This document shows positions 15,072 to 22,888 of a stretch of 64,000 bases of DNA, piece after piece. The notes under the pieces were generated by a model. It was not told where the DNA came from. It saw only the letters and a program-made list of their open reading frames with translations, and did not search any database. The first letter of the stretch is position 1, and each line of letters opens with the position of its first letter. The stretch is from contig JAWKPL010000001.1 of assembly GCA_041390685.1 (NCBI GenBank), positions 744,001 to 808,000 of the forward strand. The letters run 5' to 3'. The translations under genes and the position numbers were made by a program. The DNA is from JAIBBD01 sp041390685 (GTDB lineage: Bacteria; Chloroflexota; Dehalococcoidia; UBA2979).

Positions 15072-16624
15072 CCTCGGACTGGCCGCCATCGGGGACGAAG
15101 TTCGACCTCATCGTGGTGGGGTCGGGGATCGCGGGGCTGTACGCGGCGCTGCAGGCGCACGAGCGCGGGTCGAGCGTCCTCGTCGTGACGAAGGGGTCGA
15201 TCGACGAGGCGAACACGCGCTACGCGCAGGGTGGCATCGCGGCGGCGGTGGGGCCGGGCGACTCAGCGGAGGCACACTGGCAGGACACGCTCGAGGCGGG
15301 AGCGGGGCTGGTCGACGAAGAGGCCGCGCGTGTACTGACCTCGGAGGCGGCCGACCGCATCGCGGACCTCGTGCGGTATGGCGTGCACTTCGACGCGACG
15401 GACGGCGAGGTGGCGCTGGGGCGGGAGGCCGCGCACTCGGCGGCGCGCATCCTGCACGCGCGGGGAGACGCGACGGGCCTCGAGATCGAGCTGTCGCTGG
15501 CCGGGCTCGCGCAGCGCGAGGGGATCACCGTCGTCGAGCACACGCTGGGCGACGAGCTGGTCGTCGACGGCGGACGGATCGCGGGCCTCGAGACGTTCGA
15601 CTGGCGACGGGGGCGCTCGGCGCGCTTCGAGGCGCCTGCGGTCGTGCTCGCCACCGGCGGGGCGGGTCAGCTATACCGCTTCACAACCAACCCCCCGGTG
15701 GCGACCGGCGACGGCATCGCGCTCGCCTACCGCGGCGGCGCCGAGGTGATGGACCTCGAGTTCACGCAGTTCCACCCGACGGCGCTGCGGCTGCCGGGCG
15801 TACCGGTGTTCCTCATCTCGGAGGCCGTCCGAGGCGAGGGGGCGTTGCTGTACAACACGCACGGCGAGCGCTTCATGCCGAAGTACCACCTTCTGGCGGA
15901 GCTGGCGCCTCGTGACGTCGTGGCGCGCGCCGCGCAGCGCGAGATGGCGGCGACGGGGGCCGACCACGTGCTCCTCGACATCACCGACCGGTCGGACACG
16001 TGGCTGGCGACGCGCTTCCCGCAGATCTTCCGCACGTGCCTCGATGCGGGGCTGGACATGAGCCGCGACCGCATCCCGGTGTCGCCGGCGTCGCACTACA
16101 CGATGGGCGGCGTGCGGACGAACACCTGGGGCGAAACGACCGTGCCGGGGCTGTACGCGGTGGGCGAGGTGGCCTGCACAGGGGTACACGGAGCGAACCG
16201 CCTCGCCAGCAACTCACTGCTCGAGACGATCGTGTTCGCGAAGCGTGCGGTGGAGCGCCTCTTCGGCGCGCCCGACGGCGCGCTGGACGCGACGCCCAAC
16301 GCGTCCTCGCTGCCGCCGAGCAGCAACGGCGTCACTCCGCCGGCCATCGACGACCTGCAGAGACTGATGTGGTCGCACGTGGGGATCGAGCGGGACGGCG
16401 CGGGCCTCGTGGAGGCCGCGGGCCGCCTCGCGAGATGGGAAGCGGTGCTCCCCCGACCCGACGACCGCGCAGGCCACGAGCTACGTTCGCTGCTGACGTG
16501 CGCGCGCCTCGCGGCGACGGCGGCGCTGATGCGCGAGGAATCACGAGGCGCGCACTATCGCAGCGACTTCCCGGAGCCACGCGAGGAGTGGCGACGGCAC
16601 ATCGTGTTCCGCGCGGGGGAGTAG
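15068..16624 (+). CDS. nadB: L-aspartate oxidase
   Basis: NadB oxidises L-aspartate to iminoaspartate, the first step of de novo NAD synthesis, feeding NadA. The 518-residue flavoprotein has the N-terminal FAD motif IVVGSGIAGLYAAL, the TRYAQGGIAAA active-site segment, VLATGGAGQLY, the catalytic region EFTQFHPTAL with SEAVRGEGALL, the SHYTMGGVRTN signature and GANRLASNSLLE. The C-terminal helical domain is complete. The GTG start at 15068 overlaps the thioesterase stop. The order of nadA and nadB is separated by three small genes. Confidence 0.95.
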   Translation: MTSDWPPSGTKFDLIVVGSGIAGLYAALQAHERGSSVLVVTKGSIDEANTRYAQGGIAAAVGPGDSAEAHWQDTLEAGAGLVDEEAARVLTSEAADRIADLVRYGVHFDATDGEVALGREAAHSAARILHARGDATGLEIELSLAGLAQREGITVVEHTLGDELVVDGGRIAGLETFDWRRGRSARFEAPAVVLATGGAGQLYRFTTNPPVATGDGIALAYRGGAEVMDLEFTQFHPTALRLPGVPVFLISEAVRGEGALLYNTHGERFMPKYHLLAELAPRDVVARAAQREMAATGADHVLLDITDRSDTWLATRFPQIFRTCLDAGLDMSRDRIPVSPASHYTMGGVRTNTWGETTVPGLYAVGEVACTGVHGANRLASNSLLETIVFAKRAVERLFGAPDGALDATPNASSLPPSSNGVTPPAIDDLQRLMWSHVGIERDGAGLVEAAGRLARWEAVLPRPDDRAGHELRSLLTCARLAATAALMREESRGAHYRSDFPEPREEWRRHIVFRAGE

Positions 16625-16658
16625 CCGGCCAGCGGCCGAACGCGGCCCCCGGCCGCAC

Positions 16659-18116
16659 TCAGCGAGACCTGGCCGGCCTGTCCATCGGACGCCCTCCACG
16701 GCTGGACGCGGACTGCGCGTTCGAAGCGCGGTTTCCGCCGAAGTTGCGACGGCGACCGCGACGAGAATCGCCACCACCCGGGCGCTGCGCGGGCGCTCGT
16801 GAAGCGCTTCGCGGACGCTCCTCATCAACGGCCGGGGCCGCGGGCGGATCCCACGAGGCCAGGTCGAGCAGACGGTGGTCGTCCGCGGTCATCGGGACGA
16901 TGGCGAGCCCGATGCCGGCCTCGCGCTGCAGCTTCGCGACGTCGCGCTGCTGCTCCGGGAGCACGAGGGTGACGACGAGTCCCTCCTCACCGGCCCGCGC
17001 CGTGCGGCCGGAGCGGTGCAGGTACGTCTTGGCGTCCTCGGGCGGGTCGTAGTGGACGACGACATCGACGCCGTCGACGTGGAGACCGCGGGCGGCGACG
17101 TTCGTGGCGACGAGGACGGGGGTCGTGCCATCCGAGAACGCGGCGAGAGTGCGCTCGCGGCGGCTCTGCGCGAGGCGGCCATGGATGGCGGCAGCGCGCA
17201 AGCCCTCGCGCTCCAGGTGGCGCACGAGGCGGTCCGCCCCGTGGGTGGTGCGGACGAACACGAGGACTCGGCGCGCTCCGGCACAGATGCGCGCGGTGGT
17301 GGCGACCTTCTCCTCCGACGTCGTGCCGATGAAGCGCTGCGCGAGGGTGTCGACGCTCACCGTCTCGGACGCGACTTCGTGGAAGGCGGGCTCGTGCTGG
17401 TACTTGCGAACGAGCTCGCCAACGGCGCCGTCCAGCGTGGCGGAGAACAGCAGCGTCTGGGGCTTCACCTCGATGCGGCGCAGGATGCGCTCGACCTGCG
17501 GGAGGAATCCCATGTCGGCCATCTGGTCGGCCTCATCGAGGACGACGAAGCGGATGTCATCGAGGATCACCTCGTCGCGCTCGAGGAGGTCGTTGAGGCG
17601 GCCTGGCGTCGCGATCACAATGTCGACGCCCGCGTGCAGCGCCTGGATCTGGCGGAGCATGGACACGCCGCCGTAGACGGCGGTTAGCCACAGCCCGCGT
17701 GCCGCGGCCAACGGCGCGAGGGCGTCGGCGATCTGGTTCGCCAGCTCGCGCGTCGGGACGAGCACCAGGGAGCGAGGGCGGCGACGCGCGCTGCCACGCT
17801 CGGTACGCTCGATCAGCGGGAGGCCGAATGCCAGGGTCTTGCCGGAGCCGGTCTTGGCCTTGCCACAGACGTCACGGCCATCGAGGGCATCGGGGATCGT
17901 GAGTTCCTGGACCGGAAAGGGCTGCGTGATCCCGCTGGCCCCGAGCACCTCGACGAGGTCGGATCGGATGCCCAGCGAGGGGAACGTGGCGCCGGCGACC
18001 ACAGAGGAAGACTGGACGGCACCCTCGGGAGAGGCTACGGACTCCGCAGGCGGAGCAGGAGGGGCGCTGTCTTCGCGTGCAGAGGTACGCGCGAACGCTC
18101 GCGTCAGAATCGACAA
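16659..18116 (-). CDS. DEAD-box ATP-dependent RNA helicase
   Basis: This 485-residue RNA helicase shows the Q motif (ASGITQPFPVQELTIP), motif I AKTGSGKT, Ia PTRELA, Ib TPGR, II DEAD, III SAT, V ATNVAARGLHV and VI HRSGRTARAG. The C-terminus is an Arg/Gly-rich basic tail typical of RNA-binding extensions. The start is a TTG at 18114-18116 with GGAG 7 bases upstream. It would remodel structured RNA, for example in ribosome assembly or at low temperature. A long, highly structured region precedes it and may be its 5' leader. Confidence 0.93.
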   Translation of the reverse strand: MSILTRAFARTSAREDSAPPAPPAESVASPEGAVQSSSVVAGATFPSLGIRSDLVEVLGASGITQPFPVQELTIPDALDGRDVCGKAKTGSGKTLAFGLPLIERTERGSARRRPRSLVLVPTRELANQIADALAPLAAARGLWLTAVYGGVSMLRQIQALHAGVDIVIATPGRLNDLLERDEVILDDIRFVVLDEADQMADMGFLPQVERILRRIEVKPQTLLFSATLDGAVGELVRKYQHEPAFHEVASETVSVDTLAQRFIGTTSEEKVATTARICAGARRVLVFVRTTHGADRLVRHLEREGLRAAAIHGRLAQSRRERTLAAFSDGTTPVLVATNVAARGLHVDGVDVVVHYDPPEDAKTYLHRSGRTARAGEEGLVVTLVLPEQQRDVAKLQREAGIGLAIVPMTADDHRLLDLASWDPPAAPAVDEERPRSASRAPAQRPGGGDSRRGRRRNFGGNRASNAQSASSRGGRPMDRPARSR

Positions 18117-18460
18117 ACAAGGACTCCATCTCGTGCGGCTGCGGTCTGGGAGCGGTCCCGGCGCGCGGCGTATGCCAGCGGTACGTGCGGGCGGGGCCCA
18201 ACAGCCGTGGGCCGTCGCTGCTCATGCGTCTCAGTCACCGCACCTCGCCCGACCGGGGCGAGGCGCTCTTCCGAGCTCACATGGGCGACGTACGCGCAGC
18301 GGGTGAGAGAAGAGTCGTAGCTGAGGATCGCCGCGGCCTGTGGCGGCGGATTTCTCTTACCGTACCACGTGTCACGGTTCCGCGCCGCCTTGCCACTGGT
18401 GGGGCCACGATCTCGCTGTGCACGCATAGCGCAAGGGACTCCCGTCCCGGAGTCCGAACG
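18117..18460 (-). promoter_or_regulatory. Structured leader region of the helicase gene (intergenic, no gene seen)
   Basis: The 446-base gap between the helicase and nadC holds no convincing gene. Strong inverted repeats are present: an 8-base stem with 5-base loop (CCTCGCCC/GGGCGAGG, 18243-18263), a 6-base stem (GGCCCA/TGGGCC, 18195-18213) and a 7-base stem (GGACTCC/GGAGTCC, 18436-18455). None has a T-run, so they do not look like simple terminators. Long structured 5' leaders are common on DEAD-box helicase mRNAs, so a leader with regulatory folding is the favoured reading. It matches no RNA family I recognise. Confidence 0.35.
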
Positions 18461-18462
18461 AG

Positions 18463-18497
18463 ACTATCAACAATGTCCGATAGTTGTTGGATAAGTC
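18463..18497. promoter_or_regulatory. Interleaved inverted repeats upstream of nadC (candidate operator)
   Basis: Two overlapping perfect inverted repeats occur: ACTATC (18463-18468) with GATAGT (18479-18484), and AACAA (18469-18473) with TTGTT (18484-18488), each spaced 10 bases. This places two half-sites about one helical turn apart, 65-100 bases before the nadC start. A possible -10 TAGTAT lies downstream at 18538-18543. A repressor of NAD synthesis would be the obvious ligand, but no known consensus was matched. Confidence 0.35.
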
Positions 18498-18562
18498 GCC
18501 CGTCCGAACGCCCGCTGCTCGCGGTCGTGCCCTCGGGTAGTATCGACGCGACAGGAGGCCAC

Positions 18563-19438
18563 ATGCTCGACGAGGTGCTCCCCCCCGACGGACGCGAGGT
18601 CACGCGCGTCATCCGTCACGCGCTTGCCGAAGACCGGGCGTACCACGATCTGACGACGCGAGCGGCCGTGCCTTCTGACCAGCGCGGCCATGGCTCGTTC
18701 CTGGTAAAGGCGCCCGGCGTGATCTGCGGCATGGACGTCGTGCGCGCCGTCTTCGCTGAGATGTCGGACGAGATCGAGCTCGACGTACTCGCACCCGACG
18801 GATCTACTGTCGAGGACCGGCATGTGGTGGCGGAGGTGCACGGGCCGCTCGCTCCCATGCTGTCCGGCGAACGAGTGGCGCTGAACTTGCTCCAGCGGAT
18901 GTCCGGCATTGCGACGATGACGAAGCGGTTCGTTGAGGCCGCGGCAGAAGGAGGACCGGCGCAGATCCTCGATACGCGGAAGACGACGCCGGGACTGCGC
19001 GAACTCGAGCGCTACGCGGTACGCGTCGGGGGCGGACGGAACCATCGCGACACGCTTGCGGACGGGGTTCTGATCAAAGACAACCACATCAACGCTGCTC
19101 TGAAGCGCGGCATCTCGATTCCCGACCTGATCGCCGAGGTCCGGCGGACGATCCCGCATACGCTCCGCATCGAAATCGAGGTGACGGACGGGTCGATGGC
19201 GCTCCTCGCGCTCGCGTCGGACGCCGACACCATCCTGCTCGACAACATGGCGCCGGCGGAGATGCAGCAGATCATCGACGACGCGCCGGACGATGGCATC
19301 CTCTTCGAGGCGTCGGGCGGGGTGAGTCTGGAGACGGTACGTGAGATCGCGGCGTCAGGGGTGCACCTGATCTCGGTCGGTGCGCTCACGCATTCCGCGC
19401 CCGCGCTCGACATCTCGCTCGAGATCGAAGCGCTGTAA
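18563..19438 (+). CDS. nadC: Nicotinate-nucleotide pyrophosphorylase (quinolinate phosphoribosyltransferase)
   Basis: NadC converts quinolinate and PRPP to nicotinate mononucleotide with CO2 release, the third step of de novo NAD synthesis. The 291-residue protein has the N-terminal ALAEDRAYHDLTTRA segment, then ALNLLQRMSGIATMTKRFV, the active-site ILDTRKTTPGLRELERYAVRVGGGRNHRDTLADGVLIKDNHI, and the barrel-closing IEIEVTD, ILLDNM, EASGGV and ISVGALTHSAPALDISL. AGGAGG 5 bases before the ATG at 18563 fixes the start; earlier in-frame codons lack one. Confidence 0.95.
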   Translation: MLDEVLPPDGREVTRVIRHALAEDRAYHDLTTRAAVPSDQRGHGSFLVKAPGVICGMDVVRAVFAEMSDEIELDVLAPDGSTVEDRHVVAEVHGPLAPMLSGERVALNLLQRMSGIATMTKRFVEAAAEGGPAQILDTRKTTPGLRELERYAVRVGGGRNHRDTLADGVLIKDNHINAALKRGISIPDLIAEVRRTIPHTLRIEIEVTDGSMALLALASDADTILLDNMAPAEMQQIIDDAPDDGILFEASGGVSLETVREIAASGVHLISVGALTHSAPALDISLEIEAL

Positions 19439-19453
19439 GGCCTCGGCACCGCG

Positions 19454-20002
19454 ATGAGCCAGCATGTGATCATCGTCAGCGGGCCGCCAGGCGCGGGAAA
19501 GAGCGCGGTGGCCGAAGCCCTGTGCGAGCGCTACGACCGCATGCTGCACGTTGAAGTGGACACGTTGCGACACATGGTGAAAGCCGGCTACCGGCATCCA
19601 TGGGCGGGAGACCACCAGGCGCACGAGCAGCTGGTGCTGGCCGCGCGCAACGCCGCGGCGGTCGCGCGGGAAGCCGTGGCGATGCGGTACGCGGTGGTTA
19701 TCGACGACGTCGCCCTCGCAGAGATGGCGGGCGTATACCGTGGGGCGCTCGCCGCGCTGGGCGCGCCGGTGCACTTCGTGACGCTGCTGCCACGCATCGA
19801 GGTCACGCTGGCGAGGGATGCCACGCGGCGTGTCAGCATCCCGGAGCGCGTACGCGTGCTGCACGGGCGGCTCAGCGAGGAAGCTGCGACCGGTATCCTG
19901 CCCGGCGCCGTGCTCGACAGCTCCGAGGACCGCGACGCGGCGCTCACCGCCGACCGGGTGCAGGAAATCGCGGAGCGTGGGACAGGACTCCTGGTCGTCT
20001 GA
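19454..20002 (+). CDS. P-loop kinase of the AAA_33 / CPT-like type
   Basis: This 182-residue P-loop protein has GPPGAGKSAVAEAL near the N-terminus and the LID-type Arg residues in LARDATRRVSIPERV. A short strand then Asp (HVEVDTLRHMV) follows the P-loop, as in small-molecule kinases such as chloramphenicol phosphotransferase or gluconate kinase relatives. The substrate is unknown. It starts 15 bases after nadC and 35 bases before the CinA-like gene, so a nucleoside or nicotinamide-riboside-type substrate is possible, but this is only context. Confidence 0.7.
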   Translation: MSQHVIIVSGPPGAGKSAVAEALCERYDRMLHVEVDTLRHMVKAGYRHPWAGDHQAHEQLVLAARNAAAVAREAVAMRYAVVIDDVALAEMAGVYRGALAALGAPVHFVTLLPRIEVTLARDATRRVSIPERVRVLHGRLSEEAATGILPGAVLDSSEDRDAALTADRVQEIAERGTGLLVV

Positions 20003-20025
20003 TCCGCACCTCGCGGCCGCCACCC

Positions 20026-20037
20026 TAGACTGAAGGT
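20026..20037 (+). promoter_or_regulatory. -10 element TAGACT placed for leaderless transcription of the CinA-like gene
   Basis: TAGACT (20026-20031) ends exactly six bases before the ATG at 20038, so transcription would start at or next to the A of ATG. The TANNNT-N6-ATG arrangement is the signature of leaderless genes in several high-GC phyla. A GAAGG in the six-base gap is too close to act as an ordinary ribosome site. Confidence 0.45.
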
Positions 20038-20553
20038 ATGAAAGGGCGGAGCGAGTCCTCGGTGTACCCTCTCGAACGCGACGAAGTGGCGGCCACCGCA
20101 GGTGCGCGGCTAAGCGCTCGCGGGGCGCGACTCGCGGTCGTGGAAACGACAGCCGGCGGACTGATCAGCGCGCGTCTCGTCAGCGTCCCCGGCGCCTCGA
20201 CGTGGTTCGAGCGGGGGGTGACTGCCTACTCGCGTGCGAGCAAGCTCGACGTGGCTCCCGAGGTAGCGCGGATCCTTGCGGCGTCCGGCGCGGTGAGCCG
20301 TGAACTCGTCGGGGCACTCGCGGAAGCGATGCGCACGCGCAGCGGAGTGGAGTACGCCCTCGCCGAGAGCGGCGTCGCCGGACCGCAGGACGGCCGGCGG
20401 TCGTCGAAGGCGGCCGGGACGGCAGTGATCGGGCTCGCGACGCCGTCGGGGACACGCATCGAGGAGCACGCGTTCGCGGGCTCGCGAGCGGAGATCATGA
20501 TGCAGATCGCTGATCGAGCGCTGCAGTTGCTCGTGGAAGCACTGGACGAATGA
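20038..20553 (+). CDS. CinA C-terminal-domain (PncC/NMN amidase-like) protein
   Basis: This stand-alone 171-residue CinA C-terminal domain belongs to the family whose canonical members deamidate nicotinamide mononucleotide to nicotinate mononucleotide. Family landmarks are VPGASTWFERGVTAYSRASKLDV, GAVSRELVGALAEAMR, LAESGVAGPQDG and KAAGTAVIGLA. The canonical ESCTGG loop reads ETTAGG, so the expected Ser is Thr and the activity may be altered. Its stop overlaps the ATG of the nucleotidyltransferase gene by four bases. The neighbourhood (nadC upstream, NadD-like downstream) supports an NAD-salvage role. Confidence 0.75.
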   Translation: MKGRSESSVYPLERDEVAATAGARLSARGARLAVVETTAGGLISARLVSVPGASTWFERGVTAYSRASKLDVAPEVARILAASGAVSRELVGALAEAMRTRSGVEYALAESGVAGPQDGRRSSKAAGTAVIGLATPSGTRIEEHAFAGSRAEIMMQIADRALQLLVEALDE

Positions 20554-21176
20554 CGCTGCGCGCCCACGTCCACGAGTTGATCGCGCGTCCGGCCGGCAAC
20601 GGACGCGTCGTGCTCGTCGAGCGGGACGGCGAGGCGACCGTCGACGCCCGCCTCGAACGGCCTGCGTTGCTGCCAGGGTCGTTCAATCCGTTGCACCATG
20701 GCCACGAGCTGCTCGCGGAGGCGGCGAGCGCGGCCTCAGGGCGCGCGGCGGTGCTCGAGGTCTCTGTGGCCAACGTCGACAAGCCGCCGCTCGATGTCGA
20801 CGAGGTGCTGCGACGCATCGCGCAGTTCCGCGGACGCTGGGATGTCGTGCTGACGCGGGCGCCGACGTTTCTGGAGAAGGGCCGTCTGTTTCCCGGAGCC
20901 ACGTTCGTCGTGGGATGGGATACCGCGATACGGCTCGTCGAGCCGCGCTACTACGGCGGGCCCGAGGCGATGGCGGTGGCCCTCGATGAGCTGGAGGGCC
21001 TCGGGTGCCGGTTCGTTGTGGGCGGACGCCTCGCGGGCGAGCAGTTTCGCACGCTGGCCGACATCGAGATGGACGCCCGGTGGAGCGGGATGTTCGAAGC
21101 GATCCCGGAGGAACTGTTCCGCGCCGACGTCTCCTCGACAGCGTTGCGCGCGGACGCGGCCGGCAATCCGGCCTGA
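20550..21176 (+). CDS. NadD/NMNAT-like nucleotidyltransferase
   Basis: This 208-residue protein of the cytidylyltransferase-like superfamily has the nucleotide-binding motif LLPGSFNPLHHGHELL (GxFxPxHxGH, about 41-56) and the C-terminal ISSTxxR-like motif DVSSTALR. These match nicotinate/nicotinamide-nucleotide adenylyltransferases. About 40 extra residues precede the first motif. It overlaps the CinA-like gene by ATGA, so the two proteins are probably made together and might form a complex that deamidates and adenylates NMN. Substrate specificity is inferred, not shown. Confidence 0.7.
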   Translation: MTLRAHVHELIARPAGNGRVVLVERDGEATVDARLERPALLPGSFNPLHHGHELLAEAASAASGRAAVLEVSVANVDKPPLDVDEVLRRIAQFRGRWDVVLTRAPTFLEKGRLFPGATFVVGWDTAIRLVEPRYYGGPEAMAVALDELEGLGCRFVVGGRLAGEQFRTLADIEMDARWSGMFEAIPEELFRADVSSTALRADAAGNPA

Positions 21177-21194
21177 CGAGGACAGGAGCAGGCG

Positions 21195-21518
21195 ATGGCG
21201 ATGTACGTGCTGTTGATGACGCTCACTCCAGAGGGGCGCGCGGAGGCGGCCGCCGACCCGGCGCGTGTGGCGGCGGCTGAGCACCGCGTGAACATGCCCG
21301 ACGTCGACCTGATGGGGCTGTACGGCGTGCTCGGGCCGTACGACTTCGTAGGGATCGTCGAGGCCGAGGACAACGAGCGGGCCGCGCGCTTCTCGCTCGC
21401 GCTGGGAGTCGAGGCCGGCGTGCACGTCGTCACGATGCCAGCGATCCCGATCGCACGCTTTGAGGGGTCCGGCGAGTTGCCGGCGATGTCGGTGGAGCTG
21501 GACGTGCCGGGGGCGTAA
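21195..21518 (+). CDS. GYD-domain protein
   Basis: This 107-residue GYD-family protein, a small ferredoxin-like fold of unknown function, has the typical start AMYVLLMTLTPEGRAE, the central YGVLGPYDFVGIVEAEDNERAARFSLALG and the strand HVVTMPAIPI. AGGAG lies about 8 bases upstream of the ATG. It follows the nucleotidyltransferase by 18 bases, so it may be the last gene of the nadC-led unit. No enzymatic residues are evident. Confidence 0.8.
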   Translation: MAMYVLLMTLTPEGRAEAAADPARVAAAEHRVNMPDVDLMGLYGVLGPYDFVGIVEAEDNERAARFSLALGVEAGVHVVTMPAIPIARFEGSGELPAMSVELDVPGA

Positions 21519-21528
21519 GGACGCGACG

Positions 21529-22404
21529 TTACCCGCCGGCGGCCTTGAGGGTGTTCGCGAGCAGCATCGCGATGGTCATGGGGCCGACGCCGCCGGGGAC
21601 GGGGCTGATCGCGGCGGCAACCTGCGAGACGCCCTCGAAGTCCACGTCGCCGACGAGGCGAGAGCCAGACTTGCGCTCCGGGGCATGGATGCGGTTCGTG
21701 CCGACGTCGATGACAACCGCTCCGGGGCGGATCATGTCAGCGGTGACGACATTGGGCCGGCCTGTCGCGACGACGAGGATCTCCGCCTCGCGGGTAACTG
21801 AGGGCAGATCGACCGTACCGGTATGGGCGAGCGTGACGGTCGCGTTCCCGCCCCGGGCCTTGTTGCCGAGCAGCAGCGCAAGCGGCTTCCCGACGAGCAT
21901 CGAGCGGCCGACGATGACGACCCGCTTCCCTGCGGGGTCGTAGCCGGAGCGCAGCAGCATCTCCTGCACGCCCGCGGGCGTGCAGGGCACCATGACCGGC
22001 TCGCCCTGGACGAGCCGGCCCAGGCTCATCGGGTGCAGGCCGTCGACGTCCTTATCGGGGTGGAGCGCGGTCATGACTGCGGGCTCGTCCATGTGGGGCG
22101 GGAGCGGCGTCTGGACGAGGATGCCGGACACCTCGGGGCGCTCGTTCAACTCGCGAATGAGGTCGAGGAGTGCCGCCTGGGAGGTCTCGGCGGGGAGCAG
22201 GCGGGTGTCGCTCGACATGCCCACTTCGTCGCAGGCGATGCGCTTGTTGCGCACGTAGGTATGCGAGGCAGGGTCGTCACCGACGAGGATCGCGGTCAGG
22301 TGAGGCCGCGACGCGCCGGCCTCGATGCGTGCGCGGACGCGCTCGGCGACGTCAGCGCGCACCTCTGCTGCGATCGCCTTGCCATCGATGATCCGAGCCG
22401 ACAC
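21529..22404 (-). CDS. folD: Bifunctional methylenetetrahydrofolate dehydrogenase / methenyltetrahydrofolate cyclohydrolase
   Basis: FolD interconverts 5,10-methylene-, methenyl- and 10-formyl-tetrahydrofolate using NADP. The protein (291 residues) starts SARIIDGKAIAAEV and has VGDDPASHTYVRNKRIACDEVG with the catalytic Lys, GILVQTPLPPHMD, the DKDVDGLHPMSLGRL signature, the Rossmann segment VVIVGRSMLVGKPLALLL and the end signature PVPGGVGPMTIAMLLANTL. The GTG at 22404 matches the usual FolD N-terminus; the ATG at 22428 would overlap the divergent acpS region and the predicted promoter. Confidence 0.93.
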   Translation of the reverse strand: MSARIIDGKAIAAEVRADVAERVRARIEAGASRPHLTAILVGDDPASHTYVRNKRIACDEVGMSSDTRLLPAETSQAALLDLIRELNERPEVSGILVQTPLPPHMDEPAVMTALHPDKDVDGLHPMSLGRLVQGEPVMVPCTPAGVQEMLLRSGYDPAGKRVVIVGRSMLVGKPLALLLGNKARGGNATVTLAHTGTVDLPSVTREAEILVVATGRPNVVTADMIRPGAVVIDVGTNRIHAPERKSGSRLVGDVDFEGVSQVAAAISPVPGGVGPMTIAMLLANTLKAAGG

Positions 22405-22426
22405 GAAGGGAGTATGGCATGGGCCC

Positions 22427-22436
22427 ATGCTAGAAT
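22427..22436. promoter_or_regulatory. Shared -10 element between folD and acpS (ATGCTAnnnT)
   Basis: ATGCTAGAAT reads rightward as the extended -10 TGCTAGAAT for acpS and leftward as -10 TAGCAT for folD. The leftward start point would fall about 15 bases before the folD GTG. The rightward start point would fall at or just before the acpS GTG at 22445. The same ten-base pattern occurs in three other divergent gaps of this window. Confidence 0.45.
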
Positions 22437-22444
22437 CCCGCCTC

Positions 22445-22888
22445 GTGACCACCCACGCGGTCGGCGTCGACATGATCGAGACGGATCGAGTGCGAAAGGT
22501 GCTGGAACGGCACCCCGAGCGCTTCCTCACGCGCGTGTTCACGCCGGAGGAGGTCGCATTCTGCCGCGGGCGAGTGCCCGAGCTGGCCGCGCGATTCGCG
22601 GCAAAAGAGGCCGTGATGAAGGCCCTCGGGACCGGGGCGCGCTCGGTCGGGTGGCGCGAGATCGAGGTGCTACCTGACCGCCGCGGAAAGCCGCTGCTGT
22701 ACCTGTACGGAGGGGCCGCGGAGCGCGCGGAGTCGATCGGCCTCGAGGCGATCGACGTGTCGCTGAGCCACCTCGAGTCGTTCGCGATCGCGGTGGTGGT
22801 ATGCGCGCAGCAACATCAGGAACAGGACCCGGCGGAGGCGCGGGAGCGCCTCGTCGGGTGGATGCGGGCGAGAGGCCGGCTGACATGA
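22445..22888 (+). CDS. acpS: Holo-[acyl-carrier-protein] synthase
   Basis: AcpS transfers 4'-phosphopantetheine from CoA to apo-ACP for fatty-acid synthesis. The protein (147 residues) shows VGVDMIETDRV, with the metal-binding Asp, followed by RVFTPEEVAFC and the RFAAKEAVMKALGTG motif with the second acidic ligand, then VSLSHLESFAIAVVV. The GTG at 22445 is preferred because it gives the normal family N-terminus; an ATG at 22427 overlaps the promoter element. The gene ends in an ATGA overlap with the NAD(P)HX-repair gene, the usual acpS-nnr arrangement. Confidence 0.88.
   Translation: MTTHAVGVDMIETDRVRKVLERHPERFLTRVFTPEEVAFCRGRVPELAARFAAKEAVMKALGTGARSVGWREIEVLPDRRGKPLLYLYGGAAERAESIGLEAIDVSLSHLESFAIAVVVCAQQHQEQDPAEARERLVGWMRARGRLT

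Noticed and set aside
16000..17052. 350-codon frame across the nadB end and the helicase tail
   Set aside because: Out-of-frame shadow with no start-site support and no similarity to known folds.
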